DNA from: Arthrospiribacter ruber | Lineage (GTDB): Bacteria > Bacteroidota > Bacteroidia > Cytophagales > Cyclobacteriaceae | Assembly (NCBI RefSeq): GCF_019343195.1 | Contig: NZ_RPHB01000006.1 | Coordinates: 124,001-188,000, forward strand | Reading direction: 5' to 3' | Length of the DNA stretch: 64,000 nt | Part shown: in pieces, positions 54,653 through 64,000 of the stretch | Numbering within the stretch: the first letter of the stretch is position 1 | Layout of the letters: each line of letters opens with the position of its first letter | Position numbers and translations under genes: made by a program | The notes under the pieces: generated by a model | The model's input: only the letters and a program-made list of their open reading frames with translations | The model's database searches: none | What the model was told of the DNA's origin: nothing

Positions 54653-54982
54653 TTAAGCCTCTCCAAAAGTCCCCCCGAAATTCATCGGAAAACTGGGGCC
54701 CTCTGATCCGCTTTCGATTTTTCCAAATGCAGCTTCATATTTACTTATGTTATCTTTCAGTGCCGCCAGTAGCCTTTTAGCATGATCCGGGGTCATAATT
54801 ATCCTGGATTTGACCTTGGCCTTGGGCACTCCTGGCATCAATCTGATAAAGTCCACGACAAATTCTGAATTGGAATGGGCTATCATAGCCAAGTTGGAGT
54901 AAACTCCTTCGGCAACTTCCTCTGACAACTCTACATTGATTTGTTGATCCTGTGCAGGTTTATTTCCTTTTCCGTCTTCCAT
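54653..54982 (-). CDS. DUF3467 family protein
   Basis: A 109-residue soluble protein: INVELSEEVAEGVYSNLAMIAHSNSEFVVDFI (about 16-47) and SRIIMTPDHAKRLLAALKDNI (about 61-81) define DUF3467, with a short glycine-rich tail. The function is unknown. It lies between rpoC and rpsL, 62 bases past the rpoC stop and behind a terminator hairpin, so it depends on readthrough or on a promoter not seen. Confidence 0.88.
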   Translation of the reverse strand: MEDGKGNKPAQDQQINVELSEEVAEGVYSNLAMIAHSNSEFVVDFIRLMPGVPKAKVKSRIIMTPDHAKRLLAALKDNISKYEAAFGKIESGSEGPSFPMNFGGTFGEA

Positions 54983-54999
54983 ATTGATTGGGATTAGAT

Positions 55000-55029
55000 A
55001 AAAAAAGGCCTGCGCGAACAGGCCTTTTT
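55000..55029 (-). terminator. Terminator after rpoC
   Basis: On the minus strand AAAAAGGCCTG and CAGGCCTTTTT form 11 perfect pairs around a six-base loop, followed by more T. It lies 16 bases past the rpoC stop and 18 before the DUF3467 ATG. Confidence 0.85.
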
Positions 55030-55044
55030 ATTAAGTATATCAAT

Positions 55045-58000
55045 TTATTTAACTGACTCCTTAGACTTTTTTGAAGACCTTTCTTTTTCTCCTGAAAGTC
55101 TGTCATAATCCTCCTGAGAACCGACGATAATGCTTTGGATCTTACGCTGACCAGTACCGGCAGGGATCAAATGACCCACAATCACGTTTTCTTTCAATCC
55201 TAACAATTCGTCACGCTTACCTCTGATCGCAGCTTCACTCAAAACCTTTGTGGTTTCCTGGAAGGATGCAGCAGAAATAAAGCTTTCTGTACCCAATGAA
55301 GCGGCAGTAATACCTTGTAAGGTTGGCTTGGAAACTGCTGTCTCCGCATCCCTCACCTGTACAAGCTTCAAATCCTTTCTCTTGAGACTTGAATTTTCAT
55401 CTCTCAGTCTTCTGGCAGTAACAATCATTCCTGGCTTAAGGGTAGACGAATCTCCCGAATCCATTACAACTTTCTTATCAAGAATATTGTCGTTTTCTTC
55501 ACGGAAGGCCCATTTGTCTACTACTTGACCTTGAAGGAAGTTGGTATCACCAGCATCAAGAATTTCAACTTTCTGCATCATTTGGCTTACAATTACCTCA
55601 ATGTGCTTATCATTGATTTTCACACCCTGAAGCCTGTAAACCTCTTGAATCTCATTTACAAGATATTCCTGAACGGCTGTTGGTCCTTTGATAGATAGAA
55701 TATCATTAGGAGTAATAGCGCCATCAGATAGAGGTTCACCCGCTCTGATAAAGTCATTTTCCTGAACAAGGATGTGCTTACTTAAAGAAACCATGTATCT
55801 CTTCTTAACACCATCTTTTGATTCAATGAAAATTTCTCTGTTACCTCTTTTGATACCACCATAAGTAACTACACCGTCGATTTCAGAAACTACAGCCGGG
55901 TTGGACGGGTTTCTGGCCTCAAACAATTCTGTTACTCTAGGAAGACCACCGGTAATATCTCTTGTCTTACCAACTGATCTTGGGATTTTCACCAAAATCT
56001 GACCGGCACGAACTTTTTCACCTTCTTCTACAGACAAGTGAGCTCCAACCGGAATATTATATGACTTAGCTTCCTCACCATAATTTACAATTACAGCAGG
56101 GTTCTTGGTCTTATCCTTAGTGTCTATGATTACTTTTTCTCTGTAACCTGTCTGATCATCAACTACTTCTTTGAAGGTAATTCCCTGAATAATGGAATCG
56201 AATTCTACCGCACCGTCATACTCAGAAAGAATTACGGCATTGTATGGATCCCAAGTACAAAGAGAGTCTCCTTTGGCGATCTTTTGACCATCTTTTACAT
56301 TTAACACTGCTCCATAAGGAACGTGATTGGAAACTAAAGTCTTACCTGATTTAGCGTCGTTTATCTTGATCTCTCCTGACCTACCCATTACGATAGACAC
56401 AGGTTCGCCATCTTTGTTGGTAGTCTCAATCCACCTTAATTCTTCTTCAAACTCAACCACACCATCAAATTTGGCATTGATTGTGGATTCGGCAGAAATG
56501 TTGGATGCTGTACCACCCACATGGAAGGTTCTCAATGTAAGCTGTGTACCAGGCTCACCGATTGACTGTGCTGCAATAACACCTACAGATTCACCTGCCT
56601 GTACCATTCCTCCTGTAGACAAGTTACGTCCATAACATTTGCTACATACACCTCTTCTAGTTTCACAGGTAAGTACTGACCTGATTTCCACTTCCTCAAT
56701 GGCTGATTCATCCACTTTTCTTGCGATTTCCTCAGTGATCTCAATTCCTGCTGGTACCAATAGCTCTTCAGAAATAGGATCATATACATCATGGACGGAT
56801 ACCCTACCCAAAATTCTCTCAGATAATGGCTCTACGATTTCGTCATTGTCTTTCAATGCGGAAACCACTAGACCTCTTAATGTACCGCAATCTTCTTCAG
56901 AAACAATCATGTCCTGAGCCACGTCAACAAGTCTTCTTGTCAAATATCCGGCATCAGCAGTTTTCAAGGCTGTATCTGCAAGACCCTTTCTCGCACCGTG
57001 GGTGGAGATAAAGTACTCCAATACATCAAGACCTTCTTTAAAGTTGGAAAGAATCGGGTTTTCGATGATCTCGCCTACTGAACCTTGTAGGTTTTTCTGT
57101 GGCTTTGCCATCAATCCCCTCATACCTCCAAGCTGCCTGATCTGCTCTCTGGAACCCCTAGCGCCAGAGTGCATCATCATATAAATGGCGTTGAACCCTT
57201 GCTTATCTTCCTCCATCTGACGCATCAGGATGTTGGTAAGATTAGAGTTAGTTCTAGTCCAGATATCAATTACCTGGTTATATCTTTCATTGTCCGTAAT
57301 CAAACCGAACTGGTAGTTATTTACCACTTGATCCACTTCTTCTTTCGCTTTTGCGATCAATGGATCTTTTTCTTCAGGAATAATGACATCATTAAGTCCC
57401 ATAGAAAGACCACCTGTGTAGGCCATTTGGAATCCTAGGTGTTTGATGTCATCAAGGAATTGTGCAGTTCTTGCAACTCCACAAATTTTGACTACTTCGG
57501 AAATGATCTGTTGAAGCTTCTTTTTCGTCAAAAGTTCATTAACAAATCCTACTTCTTCGGGAACAAACTGATTGAAAATCAATCTACCTGCTACTGTTTC
57601 TATAGTCTTAGAAGACAATTCACCATTTTCATCTCTTACATTCACTTTACACTTGATGTAAGCATGCTGGGAAACTCTGCCTTCATTCATGGCGATGATC
57701 ACTTCTTCTTCACCATAGAAAGTCATGCCCTCACCCAAAACCGGCTCCTCAGGAGTAGATCTTTTTCCTTTGGTTACATAGTACAGACCAAGAACCATGT
57801 CTTGTGAAGGCACTGTGATTGGGGCGCCGTTGGCAGGGTTAAGAATATTGTGCGAAGAAAGCATCAAGGTAGAAGCTTCCAAAATCGCTTCATGACCTAG
57901 CGGCACGTGAACAGCCATCTGGTCACCGTCAAAGTCGGCGTTGAATGCTGTACACACCAATGGATGAAGTTGAATCGCTTTTCCTTCGATCAGTTTTGGC

Positions 58001-59355
58001 TGGAAAGCCTGTATACCTAGCCTGTGAAGCGTTGGAGCACGGTTAAGCAATACAGGGTGTCCTTTCAATACATTTTCGAGGATATCCCATACTACAGGAT
58101 CTTTTCTATCAACGATCTTCTTGGCAGATTTCACTGTTTTAACAATACCTCTTTCGATCAGCTTTCTGATAATAAAAGGCTTGAAAAGCTCGGCAGCCAT
58201 GTTTTTAGGCAATCCGCATTCGTGTAGTTTCAACTCAGGACCTACTACGATTACAGAACGACCGGAATAATCCACCCTTTTACCCAAAAGGTTTTGACGG
58301 AATCGACCTTGCTTACCTTTAAGCATATCTGAAAGTGACTTCAACGCTCTGTTTCCGTCGGATCTTACAGCATTTACCTTTCTGGAATTGTCAAACAAAG
58401 AGTCAACAGCTTCCTGAAGCATCCTTTTTTCGTTTCTCAAAATCACTTCAGGTGCTTTGATATCAATCAGACGCTTCAAACGGTTGTTACGGATGATCAC
58501 TCTTCTGTACAAGTCGTTCAAATCAGAGGTAGCAAACCTACCACCGTCCAAAGGCACCAATGGTCTCAATTCCGGTGGAATAACAGGAACCATTCTTACC
58601 ACCATCCACTCAGGACGGTTTTCGATTCTGGTTCTTGCATCTCTGAATGCCTCTACTACTTTCAGCCTTTTGAGGGCTTCTGCTTTTCTCTGCTGAGAAG
58701 TATCAGTAGCAGCTTGGTGTCTCAAGCTATAAGAAAGGTCGTCAAGATCAAGTCTTGCCAACAACATTTCAATAGCTTCAGCACCCATTTTGGCGATGAA
58801 TTTGTTTGGATCGTCATCATCAAGCATCTGATTTTCTTTCGGAAGCTTGTCCATAATATCCAAATACTCATCCTCAGTCAAAAAGTCTAAATACTGTATT
58901 CCATCTTCGGCTTTGATTCCTGGCTGGATGACAGCATATCTTTCGTAGTATACAATCTGATCAAGCTTTTTGGTAGGAAGTCCCAACAAGTAACCAATTT
59001 TGTTGGGAAGAGACTTAAAGTACCAGATGTGAGCAACAGGAACCACTAATTCGATGTGCCCCATTCTCTCTCTTCTAACTTTCTTTTCAGTCACTTCAAC
59101 ACCACATCTGTCACAGATGATACCTTTATATCTTATGCGCTTATATTTTCCACAATGACATTCCCAGTCTTTTACAGGACCGAAAATCCTCTCACAAAAC
59201 AACCCGCCCATTTCAGGCTTGTATGTTCTGTAGTTGATTGTTTCGGGCTGCGTTACTTCACCATGTGAACTATCCAGAATGGATTCTGGAGAGGCCAAAC
59301 TAATAGTGACTCTTGAGAAGTCGTTGTTTAGTTTTTTGTTTTTTCTGAACGCCAT
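55045..59355 (-). CDS. rpoC: RNA polymerase beta-prime subunit
   Basis: 1436 residues. An N-terminal zinc site ([24 protein letters not shown], about 65-88), the catalytic [12 protein letters not shown] (Asp triad, about 461-472), the trigger-loop region and a second cysteine group ([16 protein letters not shown], about 885) are present. It has about the usual length for Bacteroidota. It starts 46 bases after rpoB and ends in a strong terminator. Confidence 0.98.
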   Translation of the reverse strand: MAFRKNKKLNNDFSRVTISLASPESILDSSHGEVTQPETINYRTYKPEMGGLFCERIFGPVKDWECHCGKYKRIRYKGIICDRCGVEVTEKKVRRERMGHIELVVPVAHIWYFKSLPNKIGYLLGLPTKKLDQIVYYERYAVIQPGIKAEDGIQYLDFLTEDEYLDIMDKLPKENQMLDDDDPNKFIAKMGAEAIEMLLARLDLDDLSYSLRHQAATDTSQQRKAEALKRLKVVEAFRDARTRIENRPEWMVVRMVPVIPPELRPLVPLDGGRFATSDLNDLYRRVIIRNNRLKRLIDIKAPEVILRNEKRMLQEAVDSLFDNSRKVNAVRSDGNRALKSLSDMLKGKQGRFRQNLLGKRVDYSGRSVIVVGPELKLHECGLPKNMAAELFKPFIIRKLIERGIVKTVKSAKKIVDRKDPVVWDILENVLKGHPVLLNRAPTLHRLGIQAFQPKLIEGKAIQLHPLVCTAFNADFDGDQMAVHVPLGHEAILEASTLMLSSHNILNPANGAPITVPSQDMVLGLYYVTKGKRSTPEEPVLGEGMTFYGEEEVIIAMNEGRVSQHAYIKCKVNVRDENGELSSKTIETVAGRLIFNQFVPEEVGFVNELLTKKKLQQIISEVVKICGVARTAQFLDDIKHLGFQMAYTGGLSMGLNDVIIPEEKDPLIAKAKEEVDQVVNNYQFGLITDNERYNQVIDIWTRTNSNLTNILMRQMEEDKQGFNAIYMMMHSGARGSREQIRQLGGMRGLMAKPQKNLQGSVGEIIENPILSNFKEGLDVLEYFISTHGARKGLADTALKTADAGYLTRRLVDVAQDMIVSEEDCGTLRGLVVSALKDNDEIVEPLSERILGRVSVHDVYDPISEELLVPAGIEITEEIARKVDESAIEEVEIRSVLTCETRRGVCSKCYGRNLSTGGMVQAGESVGVIAAQSIGEPGTQLTLRTFHVGGTASNISAESTINAKFDGVVEFEEELRWIETTNKDGEPVSIVMGRSGEIKINDAKSGKTLVSNHVPYGAVLNVKDGQKIAKGDSLCTWDPYNAVILSEYDGAVEFDSIIQGITFKEVVDDQTGYREKVIIDTKDKTKNPAVIVNYGEEAKSYNIPVGAHLSVEEGEKVRAGQILVKIPRSVGKTRDITGGLPRVTELFEARNPSNPAVVSEIDGVVTYGGIKRGNREIFIESKDGVKKRYMVSLSKHILVQENDFIRAGEPLSDGAITPNDILSIKGPTAVQEYLVNEIQEVYRLQGVKINDKHIEVIVSQMMQKVEILDAGDTNFLQGQVVDKWAFREENDNILDKKVVMDSGDSSTLKPGMIVTARRLRDENSSLKRKDLKLVQVRDAETAVSKPTLQGITAASLGTESFISAASFQETTKVLSEAAIRGKRDELLGLKENVIVGHLIPAGTGQRKIQSIIVGSQEDYDRLSGEKERSSKKSKESVK

Positions 59356-59376
59356 AATTGTTGAAGAGTATGTGAA

Positions 59377-59390
59377 GGGCCTTGCGGCCC
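59377..59390. other. GC-rich hairpin between rpoB and rpoC
   Basis: GGGCC and GGCCC enclose a four-base loop, read as GCAA (a GNRA tetraloop) on the minus strand. On the plus strand it is followed by TTTTTTT, so a terminator reading would apply only to antisense transcripts. On the minus strand it may be a processing or stability element. Confidence 0.35.
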
Positions 59391-59401
59391 AGTTTTTTTA
59401 A

Positions 59402-62400
59402 TTAATCAAGGGTAATTTCAAGGGCTAGACCTCTTAGCTCGTGTACAAGTACATTGAACGATTCCGGAATATTTGGTTTCGGAAGGTTTTCTCCTTTTAC
59501 AATCGCTTCATAAGCCTTAGCTCTACCCACTACATCATCAGATTTGACAGTAAGGATTTCCTGCAACACGTGTGAAGCACCGAAGGCTTCAAGTGCCCAA
59601 ACTTCCATCTCTCCAAATCTCTGACCACCAAATTGTGCTTTACCACCAAGTGGCTGCTGCGTAATCAATGAGTATGGTCCGATAGATCTAGCGTGCATCT
59701 TATCGTCTACCAAGTGACCGAGTTTAAGCATGTAAGTAATACCTACAGTCACCGGCTGGTCAAATTTCTTACCAGTCAAACCATCATAAAGATAAGTCCT
59801 ACCGTAAGAAGGCAAGCCTGCAGCATCAAGTTCAGCGGACACCTCTTCCATAGTGGCTCCATCAAAAATCGGTGTTGCATATTTTTTACCCAACTTCATA
59901 CCGGCCCAAGCCAATACCGTTTCATAAATCTGACCAATGTTCATCCTAGATGGCACACCAAGTGGGTTAAGAACAATATCCATTGGAGTACCGTCCTCAA
60001 GGAATGGCATATCTTCGTCTCTCACGATTCGGGCAACTATACCTTTGTTACCGTGACGACCTGCCATTTTATCCCCTACTTTCAGTTTCCTTTTCTTGGC
60101 AATATACACCTTGGCCAACTGAACTATACCAGCAGGCAATTCATCACCTACTTCTAGGGTAAACTTGTCTCTCTTAAACCTACCTGAAATTTCATTTCTG
60201 GAATTCACGTAGTTTTTGACAAGCTTTTGAATCAGTTCGTTGGTATGGGCATCCTCAGTCCAATCATCAAGAATAATATCAGAAATAAGGTTAGCCTCTT
60301 CAGGTACATTGTAGTTAGACTCATCCCTGTATGGGTTCTTAGAAGGGAAGAGGTTCTGCTCGATGTTTTTCGCATTGAACTTCACTCCTTTACTGATGAT
60401 TTCATCACCGAACTTGTGCTTCACTCCCTGGGAAGTTTTTCCATCCAAAAGTGTCACAAGCTTGTTGATCATCTTCGCCCTAATACCCAAAAGATCCTTA
60501 GCATATTGGCCTTTAAGTTTTTCAACTTCCGCCTTCGCTTTAGCTCTTAAGTCCTTGTCCTTTTTAGGCCTAGAGAACAACTTGGTTTCTATCACCACAC
60601 CATTTAGAGATGGGGAAGCTTTCAAGGAAGCATCCTTAACATCACCTGCTTTGTCGCCAAAGATAGCTCTCAAAAGCTTCTCTTCAGGAGTAGGGTCTGT
60701 CTCCCCTTTAGGAGTGATTTTACCGATGATAATATCTCCTTCTTTTACTTCAGCACCTATTCGGATGATACCATTCTCGTCAAGGTTTTTCACAGCCTCT
60801 TCAGATACGTTTGGTATCTCAGAAGTAAGCTCTTCTTCACCTCTTTTGGTATCTCTTACTTCCAATTGGAATTCTTCAATGTGTAAAGAAGTAAAGATAT
60901 CTTCTCTTACTACCCTTTCAGAAATTACAATCGCATCCTCAAAGTTGTATCCTTGCCAAGGCATGTATGCAACTTTCAGGTTTTTACCAAGTGCAAGTTC
61001 TCCTTTATTGGTAGAATAACCTTCCACCAACACCTGACCTTTGGATACTTTCTCACCTTTCAACACCAAAGGAGTAAGGTTGATAGTAGTATCCTGGTTG
61101 GTTCTTCTGAACTTCACCAAGTCATATGTTTTATATTCATCACTGAAATTGACAAGAAGGTCATCATCAGTAAGGTCATATTTGATTGTGATTTTTTTGG
61201 CATCCACATAATCCACCACACCGTCAGCTTCAGCGAGGATCAAAGATCTACTGTCAATCGCTGCCTTACCTTCCAAACCAGTACCAACAATAGGTGCTTC
61301 AGCTTTAAGAAGTGGAACTGCCTGACGCTGCATGTTTGATCCCATCAAGGCTCTGTTGGCATCATCATGCTCCAAGAATGGAATCAATGAGGCAGCTACA
61401 GATACAATTTGATTAGGAGCAATATCCATGTAGTTGATGTCCTTTGGCTCAAGTACAGGGAAGTCACCTTCAAATCTTGCTTTAACTTTTTCATTGATAA
61501 AGTTTCCTTGGTCATCTAAAGGTGCATTGGCCTGAGCGATGTAATTCTCATCTTCTTCTTCAGCAGTAAGGAAAAGGATATCCTCCTCTTTCATACTTAC
61601 TTTTCCATCTTTTACCTTTCTGTATGGCGTCTCCAAGAAGCCCATAGAATTGACTTTGGAATGCACACAAAGGGATGATATCAATCCAATGTTTGGACCT
61701 TCAGGAGTTTCGATGGTACAAAGTCGACCATAGTGGGTGTAGTGAACGTCCCTAACTTCGAAACCTGCTCTTTCTCTGGAAAGACCACCTGGACCCAAAG
61801 CTGATAACCTTCTCTTGTGGGTCAACTCAGCCAATGGGTTGGTTTGATCCATAAACTGAGAAAGCTGATTGGTACCAAAGAAGGAATTGATTACAGAAGA
61901 AAGGGTTCTCGCATTGATAAGGTCTACAGGCTTGAAGTCCTCGTTATCCCTAACGTTCATTCTTTCCCTGATTGTTCTCGCCATTCTGGCAAGACCAACA
62001 CCGAACTGGCTATAAAGCTGCTCACCAACAGTTCTTACCCTTCTATTAGAAAGGTGATCAATATCATCAACTACTGCCTTAGAATTGATCAACCCGATAA
62101 GGTATTTTACGATATTAATGATATCTTCTGTAGTCAAAACAATTTTTTCGGAATCAATATCAAGTCCTAGCTTTTTATTGATTCTGTATCTGCCCACTTC
62201 ACCTAGGTCATATCTCTTGTCAGAGAAGAAAAGACCATGTATTACTTCACGAGCAGTTGACTCATCAGGTGCTTCTGTATTTCTAAGCTGCCTGTATATG
62301 ACTTCAACAGCTTCTTTCTCTGAATTGGAGTTATCCTTTTGAAGGGTATTGTAGATGATTGAGAAATCAGCAACGTTGACATCCTCTCTGTGAAGGATGA

Positions 62401-63277
62401 TAGACTTAGAACCAGAATCCAAGATCAATTCGATATCTTCTTCAGTAAGAATTGAGTCTCTTTCAAGAAGTACTTCATTTCTATCAATTGACACTACTTC
62501 ACCCGTATCCTCATCTACGAAATCTTCTACCCATGTCTTAAGTACACGTGCAGCAAGTTTTCTACCGACAACTTTTTTTAGATTGCTCTTATTGGCATCT
62601 ATTTCTTCAGATAAACCGAACAAATCCAAAATCTGCTTATCAGATCCGTAACCTATTGCCCTCAACAAAGTGGTTACAGGGAATTTTTTCTTCCTGTCAA
62701 TGTAAGCGTACATGACATTATTGATGTCGGTAGCAAATTCTATCCAGCTTCCCTTGAAAGGAATGATTCTAGCTGAGTACAATTTGGTACCGTTGGTATG
62801 CTTACTTTGAGCAAAAAACACACCTGGAGACCTATGCAATTGGGATACAATTACACGTTCCGCACCATTGATGACAAATGACCCTTTCTCAGTCATGTAA
62901 GGAAGATTACCTAAGAAAACTTCCTGTTCGATGGTCTCGAAATCCTCATTGTCTTCATCATGACACAGCAAACGGAGTTTAGCTTTAAGAGGTACTGAAT
63001 AAGTCAAACCTCTGTCAATACATTCTCCGACACTATATTTCGGTGGATCTACGGCGTAGTCAATGAATTCAAGGGTGAAATTTTCCCTGGAGTCAGAAAT
63101 AGGGAAATTTTCAGAGAAAACCTTGAAAAGACCATCTTGCCTTCTTCTTTCAGCAGGAGTATCAAGTTGAAAAAAGTCTTTGAAAGATTGAAGTTGGATA
63201 TCTAAGAAATCCGGATAGTCTTTGACTACCTTAATAGATGAGAAACTTTTCCTTACGGTTTGATTCTGGATAGCCAA
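59402..63277 (-). CDS. rpoB: RNA polymerase beta subunit
   Basis: 1291 residues. The rifampicin-binding cluster reads [29 protein letters not shown], in pieces with no typical resistance change. Other landmarks are [13 protein letters not shown] and [12 protein letters not shown] (about 1055). A TTG start is used, since no ATG in frame lies close by and the family opening [15 protein letters not shown] follows. It follows rplL across a 157-base gap with a hairpin. Confidence 0.97.
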   Translation of the reverse strand: MAIQNQTVRKSFSSIKVVKDYPDFLDIQLQSFKDFFQLDTPAERRRQDGLFKVFSENFPISDSRENFTLEFIDYAVDPPKYSVGECIDRGLTYSVPLKAKLRLLCHDEDNEDFETIEQEVFLGNLPYMTEKGSFVINGAERVIVSQLHRSPGVFFAQSKHTNGTKLYSARIIPFKGSWIEFATDINNVMYAYIDRKKKFPVTTLLRAIGYGSDKQILDLFGLSEEIDANKSNLKKVVGRKLAARVLKTWVEDFVDEDTGEVVSIDRNEVLLERDSILTEEDIELILDSGSKSIILHREDVNVADFSIIYNTLQKDNSNSEKEAVEVIYRQLRNTEAPDESTAREVIHGLFFSDKRYDLGEVGRYRINKKLGLDIDSEKIVLTTEDIINIVKYLIGLINSKAVVDDIDHLSNRRVRTVGEQLYSQFGVGLARMARTIRERMNVRDNEDFKPVDLINARTLSSVINSFFGTNQLSQFMDQTNPLAELTHKRRLSALGPGGLSRERAGFEVRDVHYTHYGRLCTIETPEGPNIGLISSLCVHSKVNSMGFLETPYRKVKDGKVSMKEEDILFLTAEEEDENYIAQANAPLDDQGNFINEKVKARFEGDFPVLEPKDINYMDIAPNQIVSVAASLIPFLEHDDANRALMGSNMQRQAVPLLKAEAPIVGTGLEGKAAIDSRSLILAEADGVVDYVDAKKITIKYDLTDDDLLVNFSDEYKTYDLVKFRRTNQDTTINLTPLVLKGEKVSKGQVLVEGYSTNKGELALGKNLKVAYMPWQGYNFEDAIVISERVVREDIFTSLHIEEFQLEVRDTKRGEEELTSEIPNVSEEAVKNLDENGIIRIGAEVKEGDIIIGKITPKGETDPTPEEKLLRAIFGDKAGDVKDASLKASPSLNGVVIETKLFSRPKKDKDLRAKAKAEVEKLKGQYAKDLLGIRAKMINKLVTLLDGKTSQGVKHKFGDEIISKGVKFNAKNIEQNLFPSKNPYRDESNYNVPEEANLISDIILDDWTEDAHTNELIQKLVKNYVNSRNEISGRFKRDKFTLEVGDELPAGIVQLAKVYIAKKRKLKVGDKMAGRHGNKGIVARIVRDEDMPFLEDGTPMDIVLNPLGVPSRMNIGQIYETVLAWAGMKLGKKYATPIFDGATMEEVSAELDAAGLPSYGRTYLYDGLTGKKFDQPVTVGITYMLKLGHLVDDKMHARSIGPYSLITQQPLGGKAQFGGQRFGEMEVWALEAFGASHVLQEILTVKSDDVVGRAKAYEAIVKGENLPKPNIPESFNVLVHELRGLALEITLD

Positions 63278-63360
63278 GGCAGTATATGTTTTTAGTGAAA
63301 ATTATTATTTGAAAGCGACAATTTTCGCTTGAAATAGTGCAATTTTTTACCTGTGCACAA

Positions 63361-63395
63361 ACAGGAAAAGACCTGACTCTTTTTCAGTCAGGTCT
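63361..63395 (-). terminator. Hairpin between rplL and rpoB, possible attenuator
   Basis: On the minus strand AGACCTGACT (63386-63395) pairs perfectly with AGTCAGGTCT (63369-63378) around seven bases, then TTTTCCTG. The T run is short, so partial termination that sets rpoB below rplL is likelier than full stop. It is the only structure seen in the 157-base gap 63278-63434. Confidence 0.6.
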
Positions 63396-63434
63396 CTGTC
63401 ATAACCTTACCCTAAAAAGGAAAGGCTATTCAAA

Positions 63435-63815
63435 TTATTTGATTTCTACTTCAGCACCAGCTTCTTCGAGAGATTTTTTCAAACCTTCAGCCTCGTCTTT
63501 AGCGATACCTTCTTTCACTGCTTTAGGAGCACTGTCAACCAATTCTTTAGCTTCTTTCAAGCCAAGACCTGTCAATTCTTTAACAAGCTTAACTACAGCC
63601 AATTTCTGACCACCAGCTGCTTTCAAGACAACATCAAATGAAGTTTTTTCTTCGGCTTCGGCAGCAGCACCACCACCAGCACCTGGAGCAGCAACAGCTA
63701 CTGCAGCAGCAGCAGGCTCGATTCCGTAGTTATCCTTCAATATATCAGCCAATTCTTTTACTTCTTTTACAGTCAAGTTTACTAACTGTTCAGCAAGTTG
63801 ATTAAGATCTGCCAT
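63435..63815 (-). CDS. rplL: 50S ribosomal protein L7/L12
   Basis: 126 residues: N-terminal dimerisation helices (about 1-34), an Ala/Gly-rich hinge (about 36-57) and the C-terminal factor-binding domain ([38 protein letters not shown], in parts about 58-95). It recruits translation GTPases on the stalk. It lies between rplJ and rpoB. Confidence 0.97.
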   Translation of the reverse strand: MADLNQLAEQLVNLTVKEVKELADILKDNYGIEPAAAAVAVAAPGAGGGAAAEAEEKTSFDVVLKAAGGQKLAVVKLVKELTGLGLKEAKELVDSAPKAVKEGIAKDEAEGLKKSLEEAGAEVEIK

Positions 63816-63864
63816 TGTATTAATATTTAAATTGTTGATTTTTTACTTAATGATTTGATATAGA

Positions 63865-64000
63865 TTATTCTTTTTCAGAAAGAGTTTGAACAAGTCCGGC
63901 CAAAGTATTCTGTCCACTCTGTAGAGCAGAAATAAGGTTTTTGGCAGGAGATTGAAGAAGTCCGATAACGTCTCCAAGAAGTTCTTGCTTAGATTTCAAG
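63865..64000 (-). CDS. rplJ: 50S ribosomal protein L10, C-terminal part
   Basis: Only the last 44 codons are visible, reading KSKQELLGDVIGLLQSPAKNL and ending QTLSEKE before a TAA at 63865-63867, the usual C-terminal helix of L10. The position directly before rplL supports this. It continues past the right edge. Confidence 0.85.
   Translation of the reverse strand, partial: LKSKQELLGDVIGLLQSPAKNLISALQSGQNTLAGLVQTLSEKE

Overview
The window comes from a chromosome of a Bacteroidota bacterium, most likely a cytophagalean close to Cyclobacteriaceae (Algoriphagus-like). This rests on the protein style (FnIII-like surface lipoprotein, Tricorn-type S41 peptidase, DUF3467 beside rpoC, zinc-free S14 and L36, L17 with an acidic tail), A+T-rich intergenic DNA, few Shine-Dalgarno sites, and recurrent promoters of the Bacteroidota form TTTG-N17-21-TAnnTTTG. 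Family and genus are inferred, not proven. No tRNA, rRNA, CRISPR array, insertion sequence or prophage was seen, and no gene-free stretch exceeds 300 bases.

Layout. 1-3709 (minus): start of a surface lipoprotein, then an aroQ-led cluster (aroQ, class V aminotransferase, marC, rnhA, trmN6). 3906-10904 (plus): small membrane protein, xerD, a secreted orphan, then pyrD-ftsK-lolA and pyrF. 10901-16440: sbcD-sbcC flanked by two RlpA-like genes. 16441-17958: an ATPase gene between two 78-bp direct repeats. 17988-21555 (minus): an apparent quinone/electrophile stress locus (MhqD-like hydrolase, MhqO-like dioxygenase, YceI, MarR) with matching palindromes before marR and yceI, plus an alpha/beta hydrolase. 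21600-27274: amidohydrolase, a YbbA/YbbP-like ABC exporter and a divergent TesA-like lipoprotein. 27370-29831: a GMC dehydrogenase with its Tat-lipoprotein small subunit. 30006-33977: a secreted orphan facing a Tricorn-like protease.

34110-64000 (minus) is the information-processing block, transcribed right to left: rplJ-rplL-rpoB-rpoC, the DUF3467 gene, rpsL-rpsG-fusA-rpsJ, the S10/spc/alpha gene string from rplC to rplQ including secY, map, infA and rpmJ, and then carA-eno. Visible punctuation divides it: a hairpin between rplL and rpoB, terminators after rpoC, rpsJ and rplQ, and promoters before rpsL, rplC, rpsH and carA. rpsJ is thus cut from the S10 genes and belongs transcriptionally to the str group.

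The housekeeping half is conventional. The more unusual material is the repeat-flanked ATPase, the MhqR-like locus with its shared operator, the lipidated TesA/YbbAP arrangement, the cytochrome-less GMC dehydrogenase pair and the structured leaders in the ribosomal block. No clearly new multi-gene system was found.
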